A stretch of 64,000 nucleotides of DNA from contig NZ_JBGCCU010000020.1 of the NCBI RefSeq assembly GCF_041261445.1, forward strand, positions 1 to 64,000, read 5' to 3'. Position numbers and translations under genes: made by a program. The DNA comes from Catenulispora sp. EB89 (GTDB taxonomy: Bacteria; Actinomycetota; Actinomycetes; Streptomycetales; Catenulisporaceae). Numbering within the stretch: position 1 is the stretch's first letter; each line of letters opens with the position of its first letter. Below the pieces are notes generated by a model. The model did not search any database and was not told the DNA's origin. It worked only from the letters and a program-made list of their open reading frames with translations. Shown here one piece after another: positions 1-7,637 of the stretch.

Positions 1-107
1 GCGTGGGGGCGCGCGCGCGCGGCGGCGGGGGGGGGGCGCGGCCGGGGGGGGGCGGGGGGCCCCCCCCCCCCCCCCCCCCCGGCCGCGGGGCCCCCCCCCC
101 CCCCCCC
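1..107. other. G/C homopolymer foldback at window edge
   Basis: The first 107 bases are almost only G and C. A GC-dinucleotide and G-run stretch (1-59) is followed by a 21-base C run (60-80), then GGCCGC, then another 17-base C run (91-107). GCGGCC at 38-43 and GGCCGC at 81-86 flank the G and C runs, so the block is a foldback palindrome centred near 62. No coding signal is visible. It reads like a contig end or sequencing artefact rather than biology. Confidence 0.6.
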
Positions 108-142
108 GACTCTTTATACGTACTCGGAATGCGTACTCAGAC

Positions 143-820
143 TCACACGCTCTCGGGCAGCCGCCAGTCGATCGGCTCCTGCCCGAAGCCGGCCAGGGCC
201 TCGTTCACCGCGGAGAACGGCTTGGAGCCGAAGAACAGCTTCGCGGACAGCGGCGAGGGATGCGCGCCCTGGACGATCGCGTGCCGCGAGGAGTCGATCA
301 GCTTCGCCTTCTTCTTGGCGTGGGCGCCCCACAGGACGAACACCACCGGCTTCTCGCGCGCGGAGACGTCCTTGATGACGGCGTCGGTGAACTTCTCCCA
401 GCCGCGGTCCTTGTGGGAGGCCGGCTCGTGCGCGCGCACGGTGAGCACCGTGTTGAGCAGCAGGACGCCCTGGTCGGCCCAGGCCTTCAGGTAGCCGTGC
501 TTGACCGGCGGGATGCCCAGGTCGGTGTCCAGCTCCTTGTACATGTTCCGGAGCGAGGGCGGGATGCGGACGCCGGGGCGTACCGAGAAGCACATGCCGT
601 GGGCCTGGCCGTCGTCGTGGTACGGGTCCTGGCCGATCAGCACCACCTTCACGTCCTGATACGGCGTCGCCTCCAGCGCCGCGAAGACCTCGTCCTCGGG
701 CGGGAACACCTGGTGCTCGGCACGCTCGTTTTTAAGGAAAGCCTCCAGGTCGGCGAAGTACGGCTGCTCGGTCTCGGCAGCCAGCACCGGCGCCCAGGAG
801 GCGGGGATGAGTTCACGCAT
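143..820 (-). CDS. ung: Uracil-DNA glycosylase, family 1
   Basis: The 225-residue product removes uracil from DNA at deaminated cytosine or misincorporated dUMP, the first step of base-excision repair in the cytoplasm. The water-activating motif GQDPYH lies at residues 63-68, with Asp65 as the catalytic base. The DNA-intercalating loop HPSPLS lies at 187-192 with His187. The length and N-terminus (MRELIPASW) match the family, so the ATG at 820 is a secure start. The gene is transcribed away from the subtilisin/CHAT module and shows no operon partner here. Its stop is 35 bases from the homopolymer edge, so downstream context is unknown. The recognition is firm. Confidence 0.97.
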   Translation of the reverse strand: MRELIPASWAPVLAAETEQPYFADLEAFLKNERAEHQVFPPEDEVFAALEATPYQDVKVVLIGQDPYHDDGQAHGMCFSVRPGVRIPPSLRNMYKELDTDLGIPPVKHGYLKAWADQGVLLLNTVLTVRAHEPASHKDRGWEKFTDAVIKDVSAREKPVVFVLWGAHAKKKAKLIDSSRHAIVQGAHPSPLSAKLFFGSKPFSAVNEALAGFGQEPIDWRLPESV

Positions 821-1014
821 GAGAAGAACCTATCCGCAGGCTGTGACACGTCTGAGCGGCGGCGAAAAACTTCTCCGAAAAAACTTCGCCCGGGATGTAT
901 CAGGGGCCGCGCAGGGTGCTCTTGTAAGTGAGCGGGTCGGGGGGCCCGCGGGCGTGGTCCAGTCGGTGTGTGTCTCTAGGGGGGACGCGCCGCCGGCCAG
1001 GCCGGGTGGAAAGG

Positions 1015-1283
1015 GTGGTGTGCCGTGACGCCGGGGGGTGGGTGCGGCACACCACCGCCGGCCAGGTGGGAGCACGTCAGGGAAGAAGAAAGAGGGGGAC
1101 CCCACGGGGGATTCCGGGGTCGCACTGCTGGGGGGAAACACGGGGCCGCGGGGAAATCCGGGGACCTGGGGGGGAACACCAGGGGGATAGTAAGGCCGGC
1201 GGCGGCAGTCTGTGGGGGAATGCCACCGCCGGAGGGGGGACAGCAAGACCGGCGGTGGCAGTCCGTGGGGGAACGCCACCGCC
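1015..1283. repeat. G-rich leader with three hairpins upstream of the subtilisin gene
   Basis: The 564-base gap 821-1384 has no credible gene but is highly structured. An 11-bp perfect stem, GTGGTGTGCCG at 1015-1025 with its complement at 1045-1055, encloses a G-rich loop. Two near-identical hairpin units follow at 1196-1232 and 1249-1283. Each pairs GGCGGTGGC-type and GCCACCGCC-type arms around a loop reading AGTCYGTGGGGGAAY. Several GGAAC/GGAAT words, which resemble ECF -35 elements, sit in these loops and between hairpins. A leader, attenuator or protein-binding array is possible; the function is not shown. The subtilisin ribosome site GGGAGG is at 1374-1379. Confidence 0.5.
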
Positions 1284-1384
1284 AGGGGGGACCGGAGGCG
1301 GGACTGGGACGGGGGTCCAGTTCCGCCTGCGGCTATTGGCAGGGCAGCATAGGTGCTGATTACGCTGTTTACAGGGAGGGCACA

Positions 1385-2569
1385 ATGACGGACCACGCAG
1401 CGCGGATGGCTCGGATACTGGAGACGCACCCGGATGTCGTCCACGTCGGCGGCACCACTGAGGCGTTGATCAAGCGCGACGAGCTGCTCATGCTCGGCGC
1501 GCACGCGGACGCCGTCCACGAGCAGGCGCGGCAGTGGGTCGACACCCGCGAGGACTTCGCCGAGCTGGGTGTCACCCGGCTGCGGCTGCGGTCCGGCGCC
1601 GGGGTGGACGCCGCCGACCTGACCCACACGCTGCGGGGCGGGGCCGGCGCGCACCGTCGGACGAGTGTGACGCCCAACCATGTGATGCAGGGCAGCCCGG
1701 ACTGGTCCGGCGGCCCGTTCGACGACCCGACCCCGACGGACGACCTGGCCGCCCCGGTCGGCGAGGACGGCACCCGGCGCGTCACCGTCGGCATCCTGGA
1801 CACCGGCATCGACCCGCATCCGTGGTTCGCCGAGACCGGCTGGTACCAGGCCTGCACGGCCGCGGACCACGAGGCCCTGAACCCGGCGGCGGAGCACGAC
1901 ATGGAGTCCGACTCCGGCCACGGCACCTTCATCGCCGGCGTCATCCTGCAGCACGCCCCGGGCACCTATCTGCGGGTGGAGCGGGTCCTGGGCGCCGACG
2001 GCGTCACCGACGAGCTGGAGGTGCTCCGCGGACTGGCGCGGATCCACGCCCGGGCCGCCGCCGACGCCGACCGCCTGGACGTCCTGAACCTGTCGCTGGG
2101 CTGCTTCACCTTCGACGACCGGCCCTCGCCGGTGCTCGCCGACGCCTTCGCACGCATCGCCCGGCACTCGGTCGTGGTGGCCGCCGCGGGGAACCACTCG
2201 TCGGACCGTCCGTACTGGCCGGCCGCGCTGAAGGACGTCGTCGCCGTCGCCGCGCTCGGCGAGGCGGACGCCGCGGGGGACTACGAACGCGCCGGCTTCT
2301 CCAACTACGGCTGGTGGGTGGACGCCGCGGCGCCCGGCGAGAAGATCGCCAGCAGCTTCCTGACCCACGGCTGGGAGAACGGGGACGAATTCCACGGCTA
2401 CGCGAAGTGGAGCGGCACCAGCTTCGCCGCACCCTTCGTCGCCGGTAAGATCGCCGCTTTGATGTCCGCCAAGGACATGACCGCGCGCGACGCCATCAAC
2501 GAGTTGCTCGCCTCGGCCGGTACCCGGATCCCCGACCTCGGGGCAGTGGTTTCGTCGGCGGGCCGCTGA
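1385..2569 (+). CDS. Cytoplasmic S8 (subtilisin-family) serine protease
   Basis: A 394-residue subtilisin-fold peptidase. The triad is visible as Asp139 in ILDTGID, His179 in SGHGTFIAG and Ser346 in SGTSFAAP, with oxyanion Asn270 in AAGNHSS. There is no signal peptide and no recognisable inhibitor-type propeptide. The N-terminal ~130 residues (motif VHVGGTTEALIKRDELLML near 19-37) are specific to this subgroup and probably regulatory. I chose the ATG at 1385 because GGGAGG lies just upstream and the longer reading frame from 1025 runs through hairpin-rich non-coding sequence. It is followed after 45 bases by a sigma factor, a 155-residue protein and a TPR-CHAT protease, so it is probably an intracellular signalling protease in that module rather than a digestive enzyme. 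The substrate is unknown. Confidence 0.93.
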   Translation: MTDHAARMARILETHPDVVHVGGTTEALIKRDELLMLGAHADAVHEQARQWVDTREDFAELGVTRLRLRSGAGVDAADLTHTLRGGAGAHRRTSVTPNHVMQGSPDWSGGPFDDPTPTDDLAAPVGEDGTRRVTVGILDTGIDPHPWFAETGWYQACTAADHEALNPAAEHDMESDSGHGTFIAGVILQHAPGTYLRVERVLGADGVTDELEVLRGLARIHARAAADADRLDVLNLSLGCFTFDDRPSPVLADAFARIARHSVVVAAAGNHSSDRPYWPAALKDVVAVAALGEADAAGDYERAGFSNYGWWVDAAAPGEKIASSFLTHGWENGDEFHGYAKWSGTSFAAPFVAGKIAALMSAKDMTARDAINELLASAGTRIPDLGAVVSSAGR

Positions 2570-2614
2570 CGGGTCCGCCCGTGACGTCCGCCCCAGACGA
2601 GTGAGAAGGCACAC

Positions 2615-3199
2615 ATGGACCGCTCCCCCGCGCTGCTGCTGAAAGCGGCGGCGGCCGGCGACACCGAGGCGTGGAACCAGATCGTCGACGACTACAGCCG
2701 GCTGGTGTGGTCGGTGGCCAGAGGCTTCCGGCTCTCGGCGGCCGACGCCGCCGACGTCAGCCAGACCACCTGGCTGCGCCTGGTGGAGAACCTCGAGCGG
2801 ATCCAGAACCCGGACCAGCTCGCGGGGTGGCTGGCCACGACGACGCGCCGGGAGGCGCTGCGCCTGCTCCGCAAGGCGCAGCGCGAGGTCCCCGACTCGG
2901 AGGAGGCCGAGGCGAACGTCTCCTTCTTCGGCGACTCCGAGGACGACGGCGACCCGGAGACCGCCCTGGTCGCCGAGCAGGATCGCAGTGATCTGTGGCA
3001 GGCCTTCGCCACGCTCTCCGAGCGCTGCCGGAACCTGCTGCGGGTGGTCGCGGTGACGCCGCTGGAGAGCTACACGGCCGTCGCCGAGGCCTTGGGCATG
3101 CGGGTGGGGTCGATCGGGCCGACCCGCTCGCGCTGCCTGGAGCACCTCAAACGGGCCTTGAAGGCTCTGAGCACCGTGCCGGGGACGACCGGGCCATGA
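2615..3199 (+). CDS. ECF-type RNA polymerase sigma factor
   Basis: A 194-residue sigma-70 family protein with only the two ECF domains. The sigma2 region is about residues 22-92 (WNQIVDDYSRLVWSVARGF, then DVSQTTWLRLVENL). An acidic linker follows at about 102-122 (FFGDSEDDGDPE). The sigma4 helix-turn-helix is about 130-185 (SERCRNLLRVV, AVAEALGMRVGSIGPTRSRCL). It would direct RNA polymerase to a dedicated promoter set. No anti-sigma with a recognisable zinc or membrane domain is adjacent. The 155-residue protein downstream is the candidate partner by position. The stop codon overlaps the ATG of a 30-codon frame (ATGA at 3196-3199), a sign of translational coupling. Family assignment is firm; targets are unknown. 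Confidence 0.92.
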   Translation: MDRSPALLLKAAAAGDTEAWNQIVDDYSRLVWSVARGFRLSAADAADVSQTTWLRLVENLERIQNPDQLAGWLATTTRREALRLLRKAQREVPDSEEAEANVSFFGDSEDDGDPETALVAEQDRSDLWQAFATLSERCRNLLRVVAVTPLESYTAVAEALGMRVGSIGPTRSRCLEHLKRALKALSTVPGTTGP

Positions 3200-3288
3200 G
3201 CAGCAGCACCACCGCGACACCGTCCGATCCATCAGTAGTCGAGCACGCTATGAAGGACCTGATCCAGGGGGAACGATGCCGAAGTTGA
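3196..3288 (+). CDS. Possible 30-residue coupling peptide
   Basis: A 30-codon frame (MSSSTTATPSDPSVVEHAMK...) starts at an ATG that overlaps the sigma-factor stop. It ends at 3288, inside the first codons of the next gene, which starts at 3276. Both junctions are of the overlapping type that couples translation. It could be a genuine micropeptide, a leader that carries ribosomes into the next gene, or chance. I recognise no family. Confidence 0.3.
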   Translation: MSSSTTATPSDPSVVEHAMKDLIQGERCRS

Positions 3289-3743
3289 CGAACGGGGCCT
3301 CAGCGGAGGACATCGGACTCCTGTCCGCCCTCGGTGAGATGTTCGACGAGGTCGATCCGGTGCCGCAGGAAGTGGTACGGGCCGGCTACGCCGCCTTCAC
3401 CTGGCGCACCATCGACGCCGAACTGGCCGAACTCGCCGAGGACTCGATGCTGGCCGGAGCCGGCACCACCCGCGGCACCGACACCAGGCTGCTGACCTTC
3501 GAGGCGCCCAGCGTCTCGGTGGTCGTGGAGGTCACCGAGATCGGGGACCGGCGCAAACTCGTCGGGCAGTTGATCCCGGCGTGTTCGGCGACGCTGCGGA
3601 TCGAGCACCCGGCGGGGGCCACGACCGTCGCGGTCGACGAGCAAGGCCTGTTCAGTGCCGAGTCCCTGCCGGCGGGACCGGCGCGGGTCGCGCTGAGCGT
3701 GCCCGGCGGGGGCGCAGTGGTCACCAGTTGGGTGACCGTCTAA
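3276..3743 (+). CDS. 155-residue protein of the sigma/CHAT module, function unknown
   Basis: The product has a helical N-terminal half, with residues 20-60 holding DEVDPVPQEVV and FTWRTIDAELAELAEDS. A beta-rich C-terminal half (about 65-155) resembles a small carboxypeptidase-regulatory or Ig-like sandwich, judged by the strand pattern and the glycine/proline turn EHPAGATTVAVDEQGLFSAESL. There is no signal peptide or membrane segment. The ribosome site AGGGGGA is six bases before ATG 3276. It sits between a sigma factor and a TPR-CHAT protease. By analogy with Csx30 in type III-E loci it could hold the sigma factor and be a protease substrate. That is inference from position, with no sequence similarity shown. 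Confidence 0.75.
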   Translation: MPKLTNGASAEDIGLLSALGEMFDEVDPVPQEVVRAGYAAFTWRTIDAELAELAEDSMLAGAGTTRGTDTRLLTFEAPSVSVVVEVTEIGDRRKLVGQLIPACSATLRIEHPAGATTVAVDEQGLFSAESLPAGPARVALSVPGGGAVVTSWVTV

Positions 3744-3786
3744 AGACCCGGTGCGCGACCGCGCTTCCCCCGCGGCCGCCGCCGTG

Positions 3787-3815
3787 ATCGCCGCCGCGCC
3801 GGGCGCGGCGGCGAT
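3787..3815 (+). other. Intercistronic hairpin before the TPR-CHAT gene
   Basis: An 11-bp perfect stem (ATCGCCGCCGC at 3787-3797 with GCGGCGGCGAT at 3805-3815) has a 7-base loop and no following T run. It lies in the 121-base gap between the 155-residue gene and the CHAT gene. It could be a partial terminator or RNA-stability element that sets lower CHAT expression. Confidence 0.45.
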
Positions 3816-3864
3816 AAAGCCTGTCGGGTGTGAGAAATCGGCCCACATTTGAGACAGTGTCCGC

Positions 3865-6669
3865 ATGCCATCTTCCGCCGCCGACCGGCTGACGCGTGCT
3901 CTGGAAGCTCTGGACTCGGTGTTCGCCCAGCCGGCGACGGCCCGCGAGGCCGCTCAGGCCGTCCTGGACGAGGACGACGACGACGAGGCCGCCGCCATAG
4001 CCTGGCGCGCGGTCGGCCTGGCGAGCCGGGAGAGCGGCGATCTCGCGCGCGCGGCACGGACCACGAGACGCGCCATCTCGGTGGCTGAGAAGGCCGGGGT
4101 GCCCTACCGGGCCGCGCAGGCCCGCATGACGCTGGTGGTCATCCTCGCCGACCGGGGGAACACCGACGGCGCCCTGGCCGAGGCGGCGCTGGCGGACAGC
4201 GTGCTGACCGGCGTCGACCGCGCGCGGCTGCGGGTCAACCTGGGCCTGGTGCTGGGCCGGACCGGCCGCACCGCCGAGGCGCTGGCCGCCTTCGACAGCA
4301 GCCAGCCGGTGCTGCGGGCCGACGGTGACACGCAGTGGGAGGCGCTGCTGGTCAACATGCGCGGCATCATCCACGCCATGCAGGGCCGCTACCGCGAGGC
4401 CGCCGCGGACCTGCTGCGCGGCGAGGAGCTCACCACCGACAACGGCTACCACCTGCTGCACGCGATCATCCAGCTGAACCTCGGCTGGGTCGCCCGGCTC
4501 ACCGGCGACGTCCCGGGGGCGCTGACCCGCCTGGACCGGGCCGCCGCGCTGTACGCCGAGCACGGCAAGGGCGGGACCAATCTGGCGGTCGACCGCGCCG
4601 ACATCCTGCTGGCGGCGGGCTTGGCCGCGGAGGCCCGCGCCATCATCGCCGGTTCCATCGCGGAGCAGGAGGCCACCGGATACCGCTACAACCTCGCCGA
4701 GTTCCACCTCTACGCCGCCCGGGCCGCCCTGGCCGACAACGATCCCCCGGCCGCCGCGGCCGCGGCGCGCCGGGCCCGCAGCATGTTCGGGCGGCAGCGT
4801 CGCGGAACGTGGGCGGACCTGGCCCGGCACGTCGAGGTGGCGGCCCGGTTCGCCAGCGGCGAGCGCGGCCCGGCCCTGTTGCGGGTGGCGGTCGAAGTGG
4901 GCGACAGGATGGCCGCCGCCAAGTGGTCGGTCCCGCCGCTGGAGGCGCGGCTGCTGGCCGGGCGGATCGCGGTCGGGATCGGGCAGCGCGAGCAGGCCCT
5001 GTCACTGTTCGAACAGGTCGCCGGACACCGGAACCGCGGAGTGGCCGAGGTCAGGGTTCTGGCCTGGCACGCGCAGGCGCTGCACGCGCTCACCGCGAAC
5101 CGCGCCTCGGCCGCCGAACGCGCCCTGCACGCGGGGCTGCGCGTCCACGCCGAGAACAACGCCGTCCTGGGCGCCACCGACCTTCGGGCGCACGCGGCGG
5201 CGCGTGGTGAAGAACTGGCGAAACTGGGCTTGCAACTGGCTTTGAAGCGCGGGGACGCGCGGGCGGTGCTGCGCTGGGCCGAGACCTGGCGCGCGGCGTC
5301 GCTGCGGCGCCGTCCGGTGCGGCCGCCGGACGACGAGCAGTTGGCCGCCGACCTGGCGGAGCTGCGGCGGGTGGTGGCGGACCTGGCGACGGTGGAGGCG
5401 CCGACGACCCTGGGGTCTTCGCGCTCTGAGGTGTCGCGGCTGAACGCCGAGCGGCTGCGGCTGGAGGCGGCGATCCGCGACCGGTCGCGGTACGCGCGCG
5501 GCACCTACGCGCCGGAACCGCCGTTCTCCCCCGCCGCGCTGGCCGGCGCGCTCGGGGAGCGGGTGCTGGTGGAGTTCGTGCGGCTGGACGACGACCTGCA
5601 CGCGGTGACGGTGCGGGACGGGATCGTGCGGCGGCACCGGCTGGGGTCGTACGCGGCGGTGCTGAAGCAGCTGGACGTGGTGCGGTTCACGATGAACCGG
5701 ATGTCGCGGCGGTTCGGGTCGGCGGCGATGCAGGTGGCCGCGGTGCAGGCCTACGACCACAGCCGGCAGGTGCTGGACGGCCTGCTGTTCGGGCCGGTGC
5801 GGCGGGCGCTGGACGGGCCGGGGCTGGTCGCGGACCGGCCGCTGATCGTGGTGCCGACCGGGTCGCTGCACGCGCTGCCGTGGACGGCGCTGCCGACGTG
5901 TGCGGGGCGGGCGGTGAGTGTGACGCCTTCGGCGCGACTGTGGCTGGCCGCGGCGAATGCTGCGGGGGCGGGGGCGGGTGGCGCCGCCGGTGCGGGCGCC
6001 GGAGCCGGTGCTGCTGCGGGTGCCGGAGCCGGAGCCGCCGCCGGGGCCGCTGCGGGTGCCGTAGCCGGTGCTGCCGCCGGTCCCGTCGCCACGGTCGGCC
6101 CCGCCGGCTCCGGCACCATCGCGACCTCGGCGACCGGCCTGGGCACCGTCCTGATGGCCGGCCCGGGCCTGGACCACGCCGAACCGGAGATCGCCGCGCT
6201 CGCGGCCCGCTACCCGGACGCGGTCGTCCTGTCCGGAGCCGCGGCCACCGCCACCGCCGCCGCCCGCGCCCTGGACGGCGCCTCGCTGGCGCACGTCGCC
6301 ACCCACGGCCGGTTCCGCGCCGACCACCCGCTCTTCTCCAGCCTGGACGCCCACGACGGCCCGCTGTACGTCTACGACCTCGAACGCCTCGGCTCGACCC
6401 CGCAGACACTGGTCCTGTCAGCGTGCGAATCGGCCCTGTCCGGCGTCCGCCCCGGCGACGAACTGATGGGCCTGGCCTCCGCGGTCTTCGCCCTCGGCAC
6501 CCGCACCCTGATCGCCAGCGTCACCCCGGTCGACGACTCCGACACCCGCACCCTCATGCTCGCCCTGCACGCCGCCCTGGCATCCGGCCGCCCACCGGCG
6601 GCAGCACTGGCCGAGGCGTCAGCGGCGACGGGGATCGGCGGGTTCGTGTGCTTCGGGTTCGGCGGCTGA
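3865..6669 (+). CDS. TPR-CHAT caspase-like protease
   Basis: A 934-residue protein with a long helical-repeat (TPR-like) N-terminus, about residues 1-450, for example AAIAWRAVGLASRESGDLARAAR. A CHAT domain follows at about 570-934. The cysteine-protease dyad is His814 in VATHGRF and Cys854 in LSACESALSG, at the usual ~40-residue spacing. CHAT proteases are caspase/separase relatives; TPR-CHAT forms are typically activated by a bound signal and cleave a partner. A strand-flanking loop at about residues 694-760 is almost pure Gly/Ala, unlike the rest of the protein. I see no clear ribosome site before ATG 3865, so an in-frame later start or a leaderless transcript is possible. It is the last gene of the subtilisin-sigma-155-residue module and ends at a convergent terminator. 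Confidence 0.92.
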   Translation: MPSSAADRLTRALEALDSVFAQPATAREAAQAVLDEDDDDEAAAIAWRAVGLASRESGDLARAARTTRRAISVAEKAGVPYRAAQARMTLVVILADRGNTDGALAEAALADSVLTGVDRARLRVNLGLVLGRTGRTAEALAAFDSSQPVLRADGDTQWEALLVNMRGIIHAMQGRYREAAADLLRGEELTTDNGYHLLHAIIQLNLGWVARLTGDVPGALTRLDRAAALYAEHGKGGTNLAVDRADILLAAGLAAEARAIIAGSIAEQEATGYRYNLAEFHLYAARAALADNDPPAAAAAARRARSMFGRQRRGTWADLARHVEVAARFASGERGPALLRVAVEVGDRMAAAKWSVPPLEARLLAGRIAVGIGQREQALSLFEQVAGHRNRGVAEVRVLAWHAQALHALTANRASAAERALHAGLRVHAENNAVLGATDLRAHAAARGEELAKLGLQLALKRGDARAVLRWAETWRAASLRRRPVRPPDDEQLAADLAELRRVVADLATVEAPTTLGSSRSEVSRLNAERLRLEAAIRDRSRYARGTYAPEPPFSPAALAGALGERVLVEFVRLDDDLHAVTVRDGIVRRHRLGSYAAVLKQLDVVRFTMNRMSRRFGSAAMQVAAVQAYDHSRQVLDGLLFGPVRRALDGPGLVADRPLIVVPTGSLHALPWTALPTCAGRAVSVTPSARLWLAAANAAGAGAGGAAGAGAGAGAAAGAGAGAAAGAAAGAVAGAAAGPVATVGPAGSGTIATSATGLGTVLMAGPGLDHAEPEIAALAARYPDAVVLSGAAATATAAARALDGASLAHVATHGRFRADHPLFSSLDAHDGPLYVYDLERLGSTPQTLVLSACESALSGVRPGDELMGLASAVFALGTRTLIASVTPVDDSDTRTLMLALHAALASGRPPAAALAEASAATGIGGFVCFGFGG

Positions 6670-6688
6670 GCGGCGGGCCCCCACAACA

Positions 6689-6730
6689 AAGCGCGGGCGC
6701 CGCCGGCCACCGCCGACAGCACCCGCGCTT
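6689..6730. terminator. Bidirectional terminator between convergent genes
   Basis: AAGCGCGGG at 6689-6697 pairs with CCCGCGCTT at 6722-6730 (9 bp). The A and T ends give short U tracts in both directions. It sits between the CHAT gene (+) and the VOC gene (-). Confidence 0.7.
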
Positions 6731-6784
6731 GAAAATCCTCGCGGACTCCTCAGACCGAGCAGCCCCGCAGACCGGGGAAACCCC

Positions 6785-7429
6785 TCAGTCGATCCGCACG
6801 CTCCCGGCCGCGCAGCGGAAGTGCACCGCGAGCACGCCGGGCTCCTCGGCGTCGATCCAGTCGACCTTCACTTCCTCGAGGGGGTCGTGGTCCGGGGAGC
6901 CGCCGATCCAGGACAGGACCTGGGTGCGGTCGCCGCTGATCTCCAGGCGTTCGAAGGCCGGGATGCCGTTCACCGCGCCGGCGCCGGGGCGCTGGTCGGC
7001 GGCGATCTCCCAGGCCAGGAAGTAGGGCAGCTGCGGGTCGGCCATCAGGTCGAGGACGCCGAGCTGCTTCCAGCGCAGGTCGAAGCCGTCGGGGCGGACC
7101 CGGTGGCCTTCGGCGGCCGGACGGCCCAGGCGCTGCTCCCACGGGGTGATGTCGTCGACGCCCACCACCCAGCCGAGCCAGCCGCCGCCCTCGTCGGCGC
7201 GGGCCTTGACGGCCTTGCCGAACGGTGCGGAGTCGGTGGCGGGGTGGTCCAGCGGGGCCACGACCTCCACGTAGGAGCCGCCTGCCAGGGGCAGCACGAA
7301 GTTGCGGGTGCCGAAGCGCGGGTGGACGCCGCCGTCGCGGAACGTCGCGCCGAGCAGCGTTCCGAGCCGGTTCACCGTGGAGCCGAGCTCGGAGTTGGAC
7401 ACAGCATAAGAAACGTGATCGAGACGCAC
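6785..7429 (-). CDS. VOC-superfamily (glyoxalase-like) protein
   Basis: A 214-residue protein that opens MRLDHVSYAVSN, the classic first strand of a vicinal-oxygen-chelate module with its metal-site histidine (His5). The first module (about 1-120) includes FVLPLAGGSYVEVVAPLDHP. A second, degenerate module fills about 125-214. The family covers glyoxalases, extradiol dioxygenases and resistance proteins. The long single-chain form is usually annotated only as VOC or glyoxalase-like, and no substrate can be read. The gene is monocistronic and converges on the CHAT gene across a terminator. ATG 7429 is followed at once by the conserved first strand, which supports the start. Confidence 0.85.
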   Translation of the reverse strand: MRLDHVSYAVSNSELGSTVNRLGTLLGATFRDGGVHPRFGTRNFVLPLAGGSYVEVVAPLDHPATDSAPFGKAVKARADEGGGWLGWVVGVDDITPWEQRLGRPAAEGHRVRPDGFDLRWKQLGVLDLMADPQLPYFLAWEIAADQRPGAGAVNGIPAFERLEISGDRTQVLSWIGGSPDHDPLEEVKVDWIDAEEPGVLAVHFRCAAGSVRID

Positions 7430-7637
7430 GGTTCATACTCTGCCCTGCGGATGCCCCAATAACCCAATCGGGGCCGTCCGGGTGCCCCTTACCCGGGATT
7501 CCGGTACGTTCCGCGCACGCGTCATCACCGGTGGCGACGAATGGTCACACTATTGGCGTTTTCGGACGGCTTAATTGGCACGTCCGCGCGGTCTCGTCGC
7601 CGCCTGATGGCCGCCTGATCGCCGCCTGACCGCCGCC

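Noticed and set aside
830-3232. An 800-codon minus-strand frame overlapping the subtilisin and sigma genes
   Set aside because: It is the antisense shadow of two genes with intact catalytic and domain motifs; its composition is Arg/Gly/Pro-rich with no motif.
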